6,419 nt of DNA from Alphaproteobacteria bacterium UBA1303 (lineage in GTDB: Bacteria > Pseudomonadota > Alphaproteobacteria > Micropepsales > Micropepsaceae). Both the position numbers and the translations under genes were made by a program. The stretch spans positions 25,359-31,777 of the forward strand of contig DBTZ01000037.1 of assembly GCA_002307315.1 (NCBI GenBank), in the 5' to 3' direction. Shown piece after piece: positions 1-6,188 of this stretch. Under the pieces are notes generated by a model that was not told the origin of the DNA, did not search any database, and saw only the letters and a list, made by a program, of their open reading frames with translations. How positions within the stretch are numbered: position 1 is the first letter of the stretch; the number at the start of each line of letters is the position of its first letter.

Positions 1-23
1 ATTCCACTTTTGCGCCCGTTGCT

Positions 24-668
24 TTATGCGGCGGTGCGGACGCGGCCGGTTTGCGCCTGCCAGAAACCGGTCAGGCTTTCGCATCCCCGTTGCGGCGGCG
101 CCTCGAAAGCTTCGAGGGCGGAACCGTCGCACAGCTTCAAAAGTGCCAGCGCCGAAAAATGGGCGCGCTCCAGATGCGCGCCGCGACAGGCCACCGCCAG
201 GGCTTCGCCGGAGGCATCGGCGAGGATGGCCGCCGCGGTAAAAAGCGGCACGTGCAAGGCACTGGCGAAGGCGCGGGTGAAACTGGCGCTTGTGTCGTCG
301 CGGGCGGCGAACAGCAATTCTTCGGGGTCCGCCACCGGATTGGCGTGGGTACCGCCTTCGACGTCGTTGCGTTCGAGGATGACATGGCGGACCGGTGCGG
401 GGGCGCTGAGATAAAATTCGTTGACCAGGTCCAGCGGCAGTTCGCGCCGTCCGCCGAGTTTGGCGGCAAGGTGCAATCGGGTGTCGTCGTCGGCGTCGCG
501 CAAGGACAGATCGAGCAGGGTCAACACCGCCTCGCGCATGTCCGGCGGAGCATCCTCCGGCCAAGCGTCGATAAAGTCGGCCACGCCTGCGGCAAGCTCG
601 GCCGCCTTGGCCGGGCCTTGGTAAGCCAACGCCAGAAAATGCTGCAAACGCTGTTTGGCCGACGGCAT
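24..668 (-). CDS. DUF2336-like helical-repeat protein of unknown function
   Basis: This 214-residue soluble, alanine- and leucine-rich helical protein resembles the alphaproteobacterial DUF2336 family. The fit rests on the middle segment (TRLHLAAKLGG, then a helix ending in HVILERND) and the C-terminal segment (ILADASGEALAVACRGAHL followed by FSALALL), which match the pattern of short helical repeats and the family's C-terminal helix pair. It is shorter than the usual 350-400 residues of the family. No signal peptide, membrane segment or catalytic motif is visible. I chose the ATG at 668 because GAGGGG (679-674) sits 5 nt upstream. The in-frame GTG at 674 overlaps that ribosome-binding site and is unlikely to be used. 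The gene follows the decarboxylase by about 60 bp on the same strand with no hairpin between them, so cotranscription is plausible. The function is unknown, and the family assignment is from memory of sequence patterns only. Confidence 0.6.
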   Translation of the reverse strand: MPSAKQRLQHFLALAYQGPAKAAELAAGVADFIDAWPEDAPPDMREAVLTLLDLSLRDADDDTRLHLAAKLGGRRELPLDLVNEFYLSAPAPVRHVILERNDVEGGTHANPVADPEELLFAARDDTSASFTRAFASALHVPLFTAAAILADASGEALAVACRGAHLERAHFSALALLKLCDGSALEAFEAPPQRGCESLTGFWQAQTGRVRTAA

Positions 669-673
669 AACCA

Positions 674-679
674 CCCCTC
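674..679 (-). promoter_or_regulatory. Ribosome-binding site deciding the start of the DUF2336-like gene
   Basis: GAGGGG on the minus strand lies 5 nt before the ATG at 668. The competing GTG start at 674-672 would lie on top of this site, so the ATG is preferred. Confidence 0.6.
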
Positions 680-729
680 GCTGAGAGACAGCCTAGTCGA
701 TCAAAGTTTCGGTTCGTTTAAGGAGAGGC

Positions 730-1890
730 TTAATTTCCGATTAACGCCCAAGCGTCGGGAAAGAAGCCGTTGAAGGGCGTCCGCGACGAAACCGAATAGG
801 CGCCCATCGAATCGAATGTGATAAAATCGCCGGGCTGGATGGTCTCGGACAGCATAACGGGGCGCGGCAACACGTCCAGGCTGTCGCAGGTCGGTCCGTA
901 GACGCGGAACGGCCGCTTGGGCCCGTCCTTCACCGTCGCCGTCCCGTGATCGAATGCGTAAACGGTGGCGGGATAATCGGCGTCGAAGCCGGGCAAGGTA
1001 AGCTCGTCGAAGCTGCCGTAGATGCCGTCGTTGATGTAGAGCTTGTCGCCGCGACGCAAAACCACCTGGGTGATCAGCGAAATGCCCTCGGCGCACAGCG
1101 CGCGGCCCGGCTCGCACATCAAAGGCAGGTTGGCGAGCTCCAGCGTGCCGAGAGCCTCGCGGATGGTGTCGAAATACCAGTAATAGGGCGGCAGTTCGTA
1201 ATTGGCGTAAGGCGCCGGAAAGCCGCCGCCGATGTCGAGCGCGCCGATCGTCACCCCCGACTTGATGATGGTGCGGCGCGCCATCTCGATCGCCTGGGCA
1301 TAGGAGAACGACGACAGGCATTGCGAGCCGACATGGAAGGTCAGGCACGGAATCTCACCGTATTCGGCCACCCGCTTGAGCAGCCGCGCGCCGTCGTCGG
1401 GGGTGGTGCCGAACTTGCTGGACAGCTCCAACAGCGCCCCGCCGGCCGTCGCCGACAGCCGCACGAAGATGCGCAGACGCTTCGGGTTGCCGGTTTCCCG
1501 GACGAGCTTGTCGAGTTCGGCGTCGCAGTCGATCACGAAGTCGGTGACGCCGTATTTCTCATACGCGATTTTGCCATGGCCGGGCAGCCTCAGCGGCGCC
1601 ATGAAATGGCAAAGCGCGTCGGGAAACTGCCGGCGTATCAGCTCGATCTCGCCCAAGGACGCGGTATCGAAGTGGCGAATGCCGGCAGCCCAAAGCAAAT
1701 CGAGCACGCGCGGGTTCGGGTTGGACTTCACCGCATAAAGCGCGTCGCCCGGAAAATTGTCGAGAAACCTGCCGGCCGCGCCGGCGAACTTGCCCGGTCT
1801 CAGGCAGTAGACCGGTTCGACCGGCTGCAAGCCGGCAATCGCCTCTTCGATCGAGGCAAAACGCGGCATTTCGGCATAACGGGCGGTCAT
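730..1890 (-). CDS. Group IV (type III fold) PLP-dependent ornithine/lysine decarboxylase
   Basis: This enzyme decarboxylates ornithine to putrescine and possibly lysine to cadaverine, the entry step of polyamine synthesis, in the cytosol. In the 386-residue form all the family hallmarks are present: the PLP lysine K55 in YAVKSN, the FHVGSQ segment near 185, the phosphate-binding DIGGGFP near 219-225, CEPGR near 259-263, INDGIYGSF near 286-294, and GPTCDSLD near 332-339, whose Cys335 is the catalytic cysteine contributed to the partner's active site in the obligate dimer. FDSMGAYS and the final FNGFF complete the C-terminal barrel. The length is normal for short bacterial enzymes. I prefer the ATG at 1890. 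A TTG at 1929 would add 13 residues but lies right after a run of nine C with no ribosome-binding site. Ornithine versus lysine preference cannot be read from these motifs, so I give no gene symbol. Confidence 0.93.
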   Translation of the reverse strand: MTARYAEMPRFASIEEAIAGLQPVEPVYCLRPGKFAGAAGRFLDNFPGDALYAVKSNPNPRVLDLLWAAGIRHFDTASLGEIELIRRQFPDALCHFMAPLRLPGHGKIAYEKYGVTDFVIDCDAELDKLVRETGNPKRLRIFVRLSATAGGALLELSSKFGTTPDDGARLLKRVAEYGEIPCLTFHVGSQCLSSFSYAQAIEMARRTIIKSGVTIGALDIGGGFPAPYANYELPPYYWYFDTIREALGTLELANLPLMCEPGRALCAEGISLITQVVLRRGDKLYINDGIYGSFDELTLPGFDADYPATVYAFDHGTATVKDGPKRPFRVYGPTCDSLDVLPRPVMLSETIQPGDFITFDSMGAYSVSSRTPFNGFFPDAWALIGN

Positions 1891-1917
1891 CGGGACGCTT
1901 TCGAAAATGGCGGGCGC

Positions 1918-1946
1918 CTTTTGCGGCAAAGGAGGGGGGGGGTCAA
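1918..1946 (-). promoter_or_regulatory. Possible decarboxylase promoter with a nine-C run in its spacer
   Basis: On the minus strand TTGACC (1946-1941) has a good -35 match and is followed 17 nt later by the weak -10 candidate CAAAAG (1923-1918). The spacer begins inside a run of nine C (1942-1934). If it is used, the transcript would start near 1911, consistent with translation from the ATG at 1890 and not from the TTG at 1929. The -10 matches only 3 of 6 consensus positions, so this is tentative. Confidence 0.25.
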
Positions 1947-1995
1947 GCGCAAAAGCGTTTTTTCAAAATGCGTGCGGCGGTTTCGGATAAAGCGT

Positions 1996-2032
1996 AAAAA
2001 AAAGGCCTTGTGCGACATGCGCACAAGGCCTT
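1996..2032 (-). terminator. Strong intrinsic terminator of the LTXXQ gene
   Basis: A perfect 13-bp inverted repeat (AAGGCCTTGTGCG at 2002-2014 with its complement at 2020-2032) encloses a 5-nt loop. On the minus strand it is followed by an eight-T tract (plus-strand A run 1996-2003). It lies about 40 bp past the stop of the LTXXQ gene and ends that transcript before the decarboxylase. There is no comparable T tract on the plus strand. Confidence 0.92.
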
Positions 2033-2072
2033 GCATTTCCACATACGTATGGGGGGGGCCCTTGCGGAAATA

Positions 2073-2693
2073 CTATTCTTTCGGCCCGCCCGGCGGTGGC
2101 GCGCCGGGGCCTCCCGTTGGGCCATGTCCGTTATACGGGCCTGGGCCGCCCTGCGGTCCACCCTGCTGCGGGCCGTCGTGACGGGGCGGTGCGAGCAAGC
2201 GCTTCTGCTGGTCGCTTAACGAGGCCGTCAAGGCTTCCAGTGCGGGAATTTCCGTTTTGAGGTCGGCCAACCGATCTTTGAGATGTTTCTCTTCCATCCT
2301 CAGGCCTTCGGCCGGATCCGGCACCGGCGGCATCTTGTCGGCGGCATCGGGCGGCTCCGGCAACTTCATGCCGACGCACGCGTCGGCGCGCGCCTTGGCG
2401 CTCTTGAGCTTGACGTGTTTCCAGCGCTCAAACGACGATTTCTGCTGGTCGGTCAACTGCAGGCGGACCTCCAGAGTAGCAAATGCACCGACTTCGTGCG
2501 CATAGCCGTCCAGGCACTGCTGGGCATGGAACTTCGCCAAGTCCTCCTTGCTGATTTTTTTGCCTGCGAAACCGGCGCCCTGCGGGCCTGCCGCAGGACC
2601 ACCGGGCGGTGACGGCGGCGCGCCTTGCGCCAGAGCGGTCGCAGCGCTCAGAAAAAATGCCGCCGCGATGGAAAGTGACATTTGGTAAGACAT
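2073..2693 (-). CDS. Periplasmic LTXXQ (Spy/CpxP-like) protein with proline/glycine-rich tail
   Basis: This 206-residue protein is predicted to be exported. Its N-terminus has a hydrophobic stretch (about 6-19) and a likely signal peptidase site after ALA22. The mature part starts with a Pro/Gly-rich stretch (about 24-43), then a mainly helical domain with two LTXXQ-type motifs, LTDQQ at 80-84 and LSDQQ at 159-163. Cys60 and Cys106 match the cysteine pair common in alphaproteobacterial members, probably a disulfide. The last 37 residues are very rich in Gly, Pro and Gln and have no predicted fold. Spy and CpxP are periplasmic chaperone or stress-sensing proteins; a similar role here is inference. 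GAGGGG (2702-2697) supports the ATG at 2693. The gene sits between the PBP gene and its own strong terminator. The 160-bp gap upstream suggests its own promoter, which I could not identify. Confidence 0.82.
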   Translation of the reverse strand: MSYQMSLSIAAAFFLSAATALAQGAPPSPPGGPAAGPQGAGFAGKKISKEDLAKFHAQQCLDGYAHEVGAFATLEVRLQLTDQQKSSFERWKHVKLKSAKARADACVGMKLPEPPDAADKMPPVPDPAEGLRMEEKHLKDRLADLKTEIPALEALTASLSDQQKRLLAPPRHDGPQQGGPQGGPGPYNGHGPTGGPGAPPPGGPKE

Positions 2694-2696
2694 CGT

Positions 2697-2702
2697 CCCC
2701 TC
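2697..2702 (-). promoter_or_regulatory. Ribosome-binding site of the LTXXQ gene
   Basis: GAGGGG on the minus strand ends 3 nt before the ATG at 2693. It supports that start over the internal ATG four codons later, which would shorten the positively polar start of the signal peptide. Confidence 0.6.
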
Positions 2703-2861
2703 TTTCTTCCTACTATTCTCTCGATAAGATTAGCATGCCGTCGGGGGGGAAAATTCCCAATTGCTCTTCGACGTTGTCTCAATTTGTCGAGCTTGCCACC
2801 GGTGACAAAGCTTCGAGCGGAATGTTTCGTTTTCGTTATGCTTTGTAAGGCCTGCGTCCGG

Positions 2862-5000
2862 TCAGTTACCGCCGCTCGGGTCTTCGTCCTGGCCGGTCTT
2901 TCCACCCAACAGCCAGTTGAAAAAACCCTTTTTCTCTTTTTCCCTGGGCGCCGTCGACGCTGCAGGCGCCGACGCTGGCGTTTCGGCCGCCGGTGCGGGC
3001 GTTGGCGCTTCGTCGTCGATGGCGGGAATGCCGGAAGCCATCATGTCTTCGTCGACCGGCATGTAGGGGGCGGAACGGTCGAGCGCTCGGGCGGGCAGGT
3101 GCGCCTCTGCCGCCTTCATCACGTCGCGCCAGATGTACGACGGCAGGGTGCCGCCGGTGACGTTGTTCATCGGCGAGGCGTCGTCGTTGCCGACCCAGAC
3201 CGCAGTGACATAGTCGGTGGTGAAGCCGACGAACCAAGCGTCGTGATAGTCCTGGGTGGTGCCGGTCTTGCCGGCGGCTTCGTGAGTCCAGATGCCGGCC
3301 CGGCCCCCGGTGCCCGACGTCACCACGCTGTAGAGCATGGCGGTCAAGTCGCGCATGATGTGGCTGGCGATTACCCGTTCCTGCACCGGATCCTTGCGCC
3401 GGTAGAGTACGTGTCCGGTGCCGTCCTTGACCTCGGTGACGTAATAGGGATGCGCCCGAATGCCGCCGGCGGCAAAGGTGGCATAGGCCGAGGTCAACTC
3501 CAGCGGCGTCACTTCGCTGGTGCCGAGCGCCAGCGAGGCATGCGCCTTGAGCGGCGAGACGATGCCGCTGCGCTTGGCCGCTTCGACCACCGCGCTGAGG
3601 CCGACTTCCTGCGCCAGTTTGGCGGCGATGGTGTTGACCGAATGGGTCAGCGCGTCGTTCAGCGTCAGCGAGCCGTAAATCTTGCCGCCGAAATTGGTCG
3701 GGGTCCAGCCGTCGATGGTCACCGACGAATCGTCGCGCACGTCCCACGGGGTCATGCCTGCTTCCAGTGCCGCCAGATAAATGAACGGCTTGAACGCCGA
3801 ACCGGGCTGGCGATGCGCCTGAATGGCACGGTTGAAGCTGCTTTCGGCGTAGTCGACGCCGCCGATCAACGCCACGACGCCGCCGTCGGGCTTCATCACC
3901 ACCACGGCGGCTTCGCTTGCCTTGGCTTTTTGCCCTTGCGGGCCGTTGACGACGGTTTCGGCGGCTTTGCGCGCCGCTTCCTGGATGCGCGGATCGAATA
4001 CGGTACGCACCGTCAGATCGCCGCTGGCCTTCTGTCCGCTGGCTTCGGCGCGGCGCTGGGCTTCCTCGGCGGCGGCATCGAGATAGTAGTTGCGGGCATT
4101 GACCGAGGTGCTGTCGCTGATGTCGGCGGGATGCGCTTTTGCCTCTTCCGCCTCGGCCTTGGTGATGATGCCTTGGTCCGCCATGACTTCGAGCACCAGC
4201 GAGGCGCGCTTTTGGGCGCGCCGGAGGTTGCGCCGCGGCGAGGAGGCCGAGGGAGACGTGGTCAGCGCTGCCAGCATCGCCGCTTCGGAAAGGCTGAGGG
4301 TCTTGGCCGATTTGCCGTAGTAGACGTGGGCGGCGCCATCGACGCCGTAGGCGCCGGAACCGAGATAGAGCCGGTTGAGATACAATTCGAGAATCTGTTT
4401 CTTGGTGTAGGTCTTTTCCAGCGACTCTGCGCCCAGCATGTCTGACAGCTTGCGGGCGAAGCTGCGCTCGGAATTGGTGAAAACGATCTTGGCGGTTTGC
4501 TGCGAGATGGTCGAACCGCCCGCCACCACATGCCGCGCCCGAATGTCCTTCAACAGCGCCCGAAGCATGCCTTGAGCGTCGATGCCGATATGATCGTAGA
4601 AGCGCTGGTCCTCCATGGCGATGAATGCGGCGGGAAGATAGCCCGGCATGTCCTCCAGCTTCAGCCGCTCGCCGACGATGGCGCCGCTGCGTCCCACCAC
4701 CTCGCCCTGGGCGTCGAGGAAGGTGAAGGCGAGCGGCCGGTTGGCGGAGTAAAGATCCTGCGAAGAATCGAGCCTGGCGGCGAACGGCCACAACAAATAG
4801 GGCAGCAGAAACAGCAGCAGCAGCGGAATGCCGACGACGCCCCCTCCCCACTGGGCGGTGCGCTTCAGCCCGTGCCGGTGGAGGTAGGCCCATTGCAGCG
4901 CGTCGTAATACGCCTTCTGAACCGGCGGCGGCGCCTTGGCGATCAGGCGGTTGGTTTCGATAATGAGTTTCTTCAGGAGATTTTTGATGAAGGCATTCAT
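2862..5000 (-). CDS. Class A penicillin-binding protein, PBP1A family (bifunctional peptidoglycan synthase)
   Basis: The product polymerises lipid II into glycan strands and cross-links peptides on the outer face of the inner membrane. About 50 cytoplasmic residues precede one membrane segment (about 52-74). The glycosyltransferase 51 domain (about 85-270) has motif 1 EDQRFYDHIG with the general base Glu130, motif 2 GGSTISQQTAK (161-171), motif 3 RKLSD...ILELYLN (183-209) and motif 4 GAYGVDGAA. The transpeptidase domain (about 330-635) has SxxK at 401-404 (nucleophile Ser401), SVN at 454-456 and KTG at 578-580. The linker between the domains is short, so the OB-like insertion of E. coli PBP1A seems to be missing, which fits 712 residues against about 850. 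Position 187 is Asp where the family usually has the second conserved Glu. The C-terminus has a Pro/Ala-rich stretch (about 663-685), then a basic amphipathic segment around KKGFFNWLLGG. The ATG at 5000 is the only sensible start because the next Met is at 118. PBP1A and PBP1C subtypes are not separated here, so no symbol is given. Confidence 0.95.
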   Translation of the reverse strand: MNAFIKNLLKKLIIETNRLIAKAPPPVQKAYYDALQWAYLHRHGLKRTAQWGGGVVGIPLLLLFLLPYLLWPFAARLDSSQDLYSANRPLAFTFLDAQGEVVGRSGAIVGERLKLEDMPGYLPAAFIAMEDQRFYDHIGIDAQGMLRALLKDIRARHVVAGGSTISQQTAKIVFTNSERSFARKLSDMLGAESLEKTYTKKQILELYLNRLYLGSGAYGVDGAAHVYYGKSAKTLSLSEAAMLAALTTSPSASSPRRNLRRAQKRASLVLEVMADQGIITKAEAEEAKAHPADISDSTSVNARNYYLDAAAEEAQRRAEASGQKASGDLTVRTVFDPRIQEAARKAAETVVNGPQGQKAKASEAAVVVMKPDGGVVALIGGVDYAESSFNRAIQAHRQPGSAFKPFIYLAALEAGMTPWDVRDDSSVTIDGWTPTNFGGKIYGSLTLNDALTHSVNTIAAKLAQEVGLSAVVEAAKRSGIVSPLKAHASLALGTSEVTPLELTSAYATFAAGGIRAHPYYVTEVKDGTGHVLYRRKDPVQERVIASHIMRDLTAMLYSVVTSGTGGRAGIWTHEAAGKTGTTQDYHDAWFVGFTTDYVTAVWVGNDDASPMNNVTGGTLPSYIWRDVMKAAEAHLPARALDRSAPYMPVDEDMMASGIPAIDDEAPTPAPAAETPASAPAASTAPREKEKKGFFNWLLGGKTGQDEDPSGGN

Positions 5001-5055
5001 CGATAGACGCTGCTCCAGCGGTCGCGTGCGATGGGCAATGCGCGAAATGGTGCGC

Positions 5056-5161
5056 TAGAGTATTTCACCGTTTAACGAAAAACACTGAAATGCTCTAACT
5101 CCTTGTTTTGTCGCGCTTCATACCAGAAAACCGGATTCCACTTTTTCTGTGAAGCGCTCTA
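5056..5161. repeat. 106-bp mosaic palindromic repeat (RIME-like)
   Basis: Two adjacent palindromes make up the element. The first pairs TAGAGTATTTCA (5056-5067) with TGAAATGCTCTA (5086-5097), 11 of 12 positions matching. The second pairs GCGCTTCA (5113-5120) with TGAAGCGC (5150-5157) and nests CAGAAAA (5124-5130) against TTTTCTG (5143-5149). The unit starts with TAGAG and ends with CTCTA. The architecture and the linker ACTCCTTGTTTT match, from memory, the Rhizobium-type intergenic mosaic elements of about 100 bp that occur in many copies in alphaproteobacterial genomes. It lies 55 bp upstream of the PBP start and would fall in its leader or promoter region. Confidence 0.8.
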
Positions 5162-5306
5162 GGTGTACGATATTTCCGGCAGATTCAAGGCATTGGGCGT
5201 TAAGCGGCGTTAATGCGCCGTATGCGGAAGCCCCTAAAACCGCCTAGGCAGCGGAAATCTATTGCAATTTACCAATTTACGCTGACGAGCGAAAAATGCG
5301 CGTCCG
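5162..5306. other. Intergenic stretch between the repeat and the PAP2 gene
   Basis: No gene is visible here. It holds a tandem direct repeat GGCGTTAA at 5196-5203 and 5206-5213, spaced by exactly one helical turn, a small hairpin with an adjacent A tract at 5236-5254, and a second short direct repeat AATTTAC at 5266-5272 and 5274-5280. I found no convincing -35/-10 pair for the PBP gene on the minus strand. Confidence 0.5.
5236..5254 (-). terminator. Weak possible terminator of the PAP2 gene
   Basis: On the minus strand CCGC (5254-5251) can pair with GCGG (5243-5240) around a 7-nt loop, followed by TTTT (5239-5236). It lies 50-70 bp past the PAP2 stop. The stem is only 4 bp, so this is weak. 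Confidence 0.25.
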
Positions 5307-5936
5307 TCAGTCGGCGGTGTGGGTTTTCGTGTGCTCAAGCCATACCTCGCCCGCCAGCATCCCGGTCGAGATACCGATGAAGGTGCCGGCGATCACATCG
5401 CTGACGAAATGCCAATCCCCCAGGATCAGTAAACCGGCGGCGACCGCCAGCAGGGCCAAGAGCAATAAAACGCTTCTCGGGTAAAGCCTCATGAAAACTC
5501 CGGCGAAGGCTCCGGCAAGGGCCATATGGCCGGACGGAAAGCTGCTAAATGGGGAACCCCGCAAGATGTGGAGGGAATGCGATACTCCATTCAGCACATA
5601 ATGGGGGGGGGCGACCCCAAACCACACCTTCAGAACGCCCGAGTTGATCGCATAGACGCAGATGGAGCTTATGCATGCCAGGGCCACGGCCTCGCCGATC
5701 GGCGAAAGACGTCCCCGCATGATCCGCGCCGTCACCAGCGTCAGACAAGCGACGGCCTCGATCGTCAGGAGGACGGCGCTGCCCAATCCCGCCCCCAATC
5801 CGCCGAGATGTCCCGACAACGGATAGACAAAGTGCGCTATTGCCACGTCGAGGTGCTTGAAGGAAATCACCGTCATGCTCGCACTGAGCAAAAACGACAG
5901 GAGCCAAAGCTGGGCGGTTCTGGACAGAGGTTTCAC
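5307..5936 (-). CDS. PAP2-superfamily membrane protein with atypical phosphatase motifs
   Basis: This 209-residue integral membrane protein has about six hydrophobic segments (roughly 8-27, 52-70, 83-100, 137-150, 155-172, 179-197). The family dephosphorylates lipid phosphates such as phosphatidic acid or undecaprenyl pyrophosphate. Motif 2 is intact as SFPSGH (132-137, catalytic His137), and motif 3 keeps H176-x3-D180 in GDWHFVSD. Motif 1 is degenerate: Lys103 is present but neither Arg of the usual K-x4-R-x-R-P pattern remains, the sequence reading FGVAPP. The Arg expected six residues before His176 is Leu. A run of nine C in the coding strand (5611-5603) encodes part of motif 1. The start is a GTG at 5936. 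An ATG at residue 21 would remove the first membrane segment. AAGG lies about 10 nt upstream of the GTG, a weak ribosome-binding site. The PBP gene downstream suggests an envelope role, but activity is doubtful. Confidence 0.78.
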   Translation of the reverse strand: MKPLSRTAQLWLLSFLLSASMTVISFKHLDVAIAHFVYPLSGHLGGLGAGLGSAVLLTIEAVACLTLVTARIMRGRLSPIGEAVALACISSICVYAINSGVLKVWFGVAPPHYVLNGVSHSLHILRGSPFSSFPSGHMALAGAFAGVFMRLYPRSVLLLLALLAVAAGLLILGDWHFVSDVIAGTFIGISTGMLAGEVWLEHTKTHTAD

Positions 5937-6031
5937 GTCGGGTGGGCCTTTTTCGCCGCCGGTCCGATTGGACGGCGTTCGTCGATTCTTTTAACCGGCC
6001 TGGCGCGCGGCGAGAAGGGCGTAGGGTTCGT

Positions 6032-6060
6032 TTGGCAAGGATGCGACGAAAAATTCAAAT
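6032..6060 (+). promoter_or_regulatory. Candidate sigma-70-type promoter on the plus strand
   Basis: TTGGCA (6032-6037, 5 of 6 to the -35 consensus) and TCAAAT (6055-6060, 4 of 6 to the -10 consensus) are separated by 17 nt. A transcript would start near 6067, divergent from the PAP2 gene whose start codon is at 5936. The only plus-strand elements downstream are the terminator at 6133-6163 and the ORF at 6189. Confidence 0.35.
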
Positions 6061-6066
6061 TAGGAC

Positions 6067-6163
6067 ACTACCCGCCCCTTGAACCGTGTCGGTGGTGTTC
6101 CCATATCGCTTAAATCCGCAAACTTGCATCCGAACGCCGCCTTATCCCGGGCGGCGTTTTTTT
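6067..6163 (+). ncRNA. Candidate small RNA or attenuated leader, about 97 nt
   Basis: The segment runs from a promoter-like start to a good intrinsic terminator. Near its 5' end ACACTACC (6065-6072) can pair with GGTGGTGT (6091-6098), with one G-U pair and an apical loop of 18 nt. The terminator hairpin follows after about 35 nt of AT-richer sequence. No ATG, GTG or TTG opens a credible reading frame that ends before the terminator. It could be a free-standing small RNA, or a leader that controls entry into the ORF at 6189, whose start lies only about 25 nt past the T tract. I do not recognise a known RNA family. Confidence 0.25.
6133..6163 (+). terminator. Intrinsic terminator on the plus strand
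   Basis: A perfect 9-bp stem (AACGCCGCC at 6133-6141 with GGCGGCGTT at 6150-6158) and an 8-nt loop are followed by a run of seven T (6157-6163). The T tract is on the plus strand only, so it ends a rightward transcript, yet no plus-strand gene lies upstream in this window. Confidence 0.8.
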
Positions 6164-6188
6164 ATGCTCCCATAATCGGAACCTAACC

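Noticed and set aside
1..18. ATTCCACTTTT at the window edge, matching 11 nt of the mosaic repeat (5135-5145)
   Set aside because: It could be the end of a second repeat copy cut by the window, but 11 nt without the palindromic arms is not enough to call it.
1890..1995. speF-type structured leader upstream of the decarboxylase
   Set aside because: Alphaproteobacterial ornithine decarboxylase genes can carry this RNA motif, but only about 100 nt separate the upstream terminator from the start codon, and I see no extended conserved structure there.
946..2181. Plus-strand open frame of 411 codons opposite the decarboxylase
   Set aside because: It is an antisense shadow of a well-supported enzyme gene. 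It runs through a terminator hairpin and two G runs and has low-complexity content.
2682..4445. Long plus-strand open frame (587 codons) opposite the PBP gene
   Set aside because: It is antisense to a gene with all catalytic motifs intact. Its translation is Arg/Gly/His-rich with no domain, as expected from a GC-rich opposite strand.
2866..4893. 675-codon minus-strand frame overlapping the PBP gene in another frame
   Set aside because: It is extremely Arg-rich with no motif; it is an out-of-frame shadow of the PBP gene.
5282..5309. Hairpin CTGACG/CGTCAG overlapping the PAP2 stop codon
   Set aside because: The stem is only 6 bp with a long loop and no T tract on the minus strand, so it is not a credible terminator.
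5526..6113. Plus-strand frame ending 20 bp before the terminator at 6133
   Set aside because: The position was tempting, but most of it is antisense to the PAP2 gene, and the part beyond 5937 has no ATG, GTG or TTG start. The translation lacks recognisable features.
5940..6130. tRNA or similar RNA gene in the gap before the plus-strand terminator
   Set aside because: GGGTTCG at 6024 resembles a T-loop, but no acceptor stem, anticodon arm or D-arm can be formed around it.
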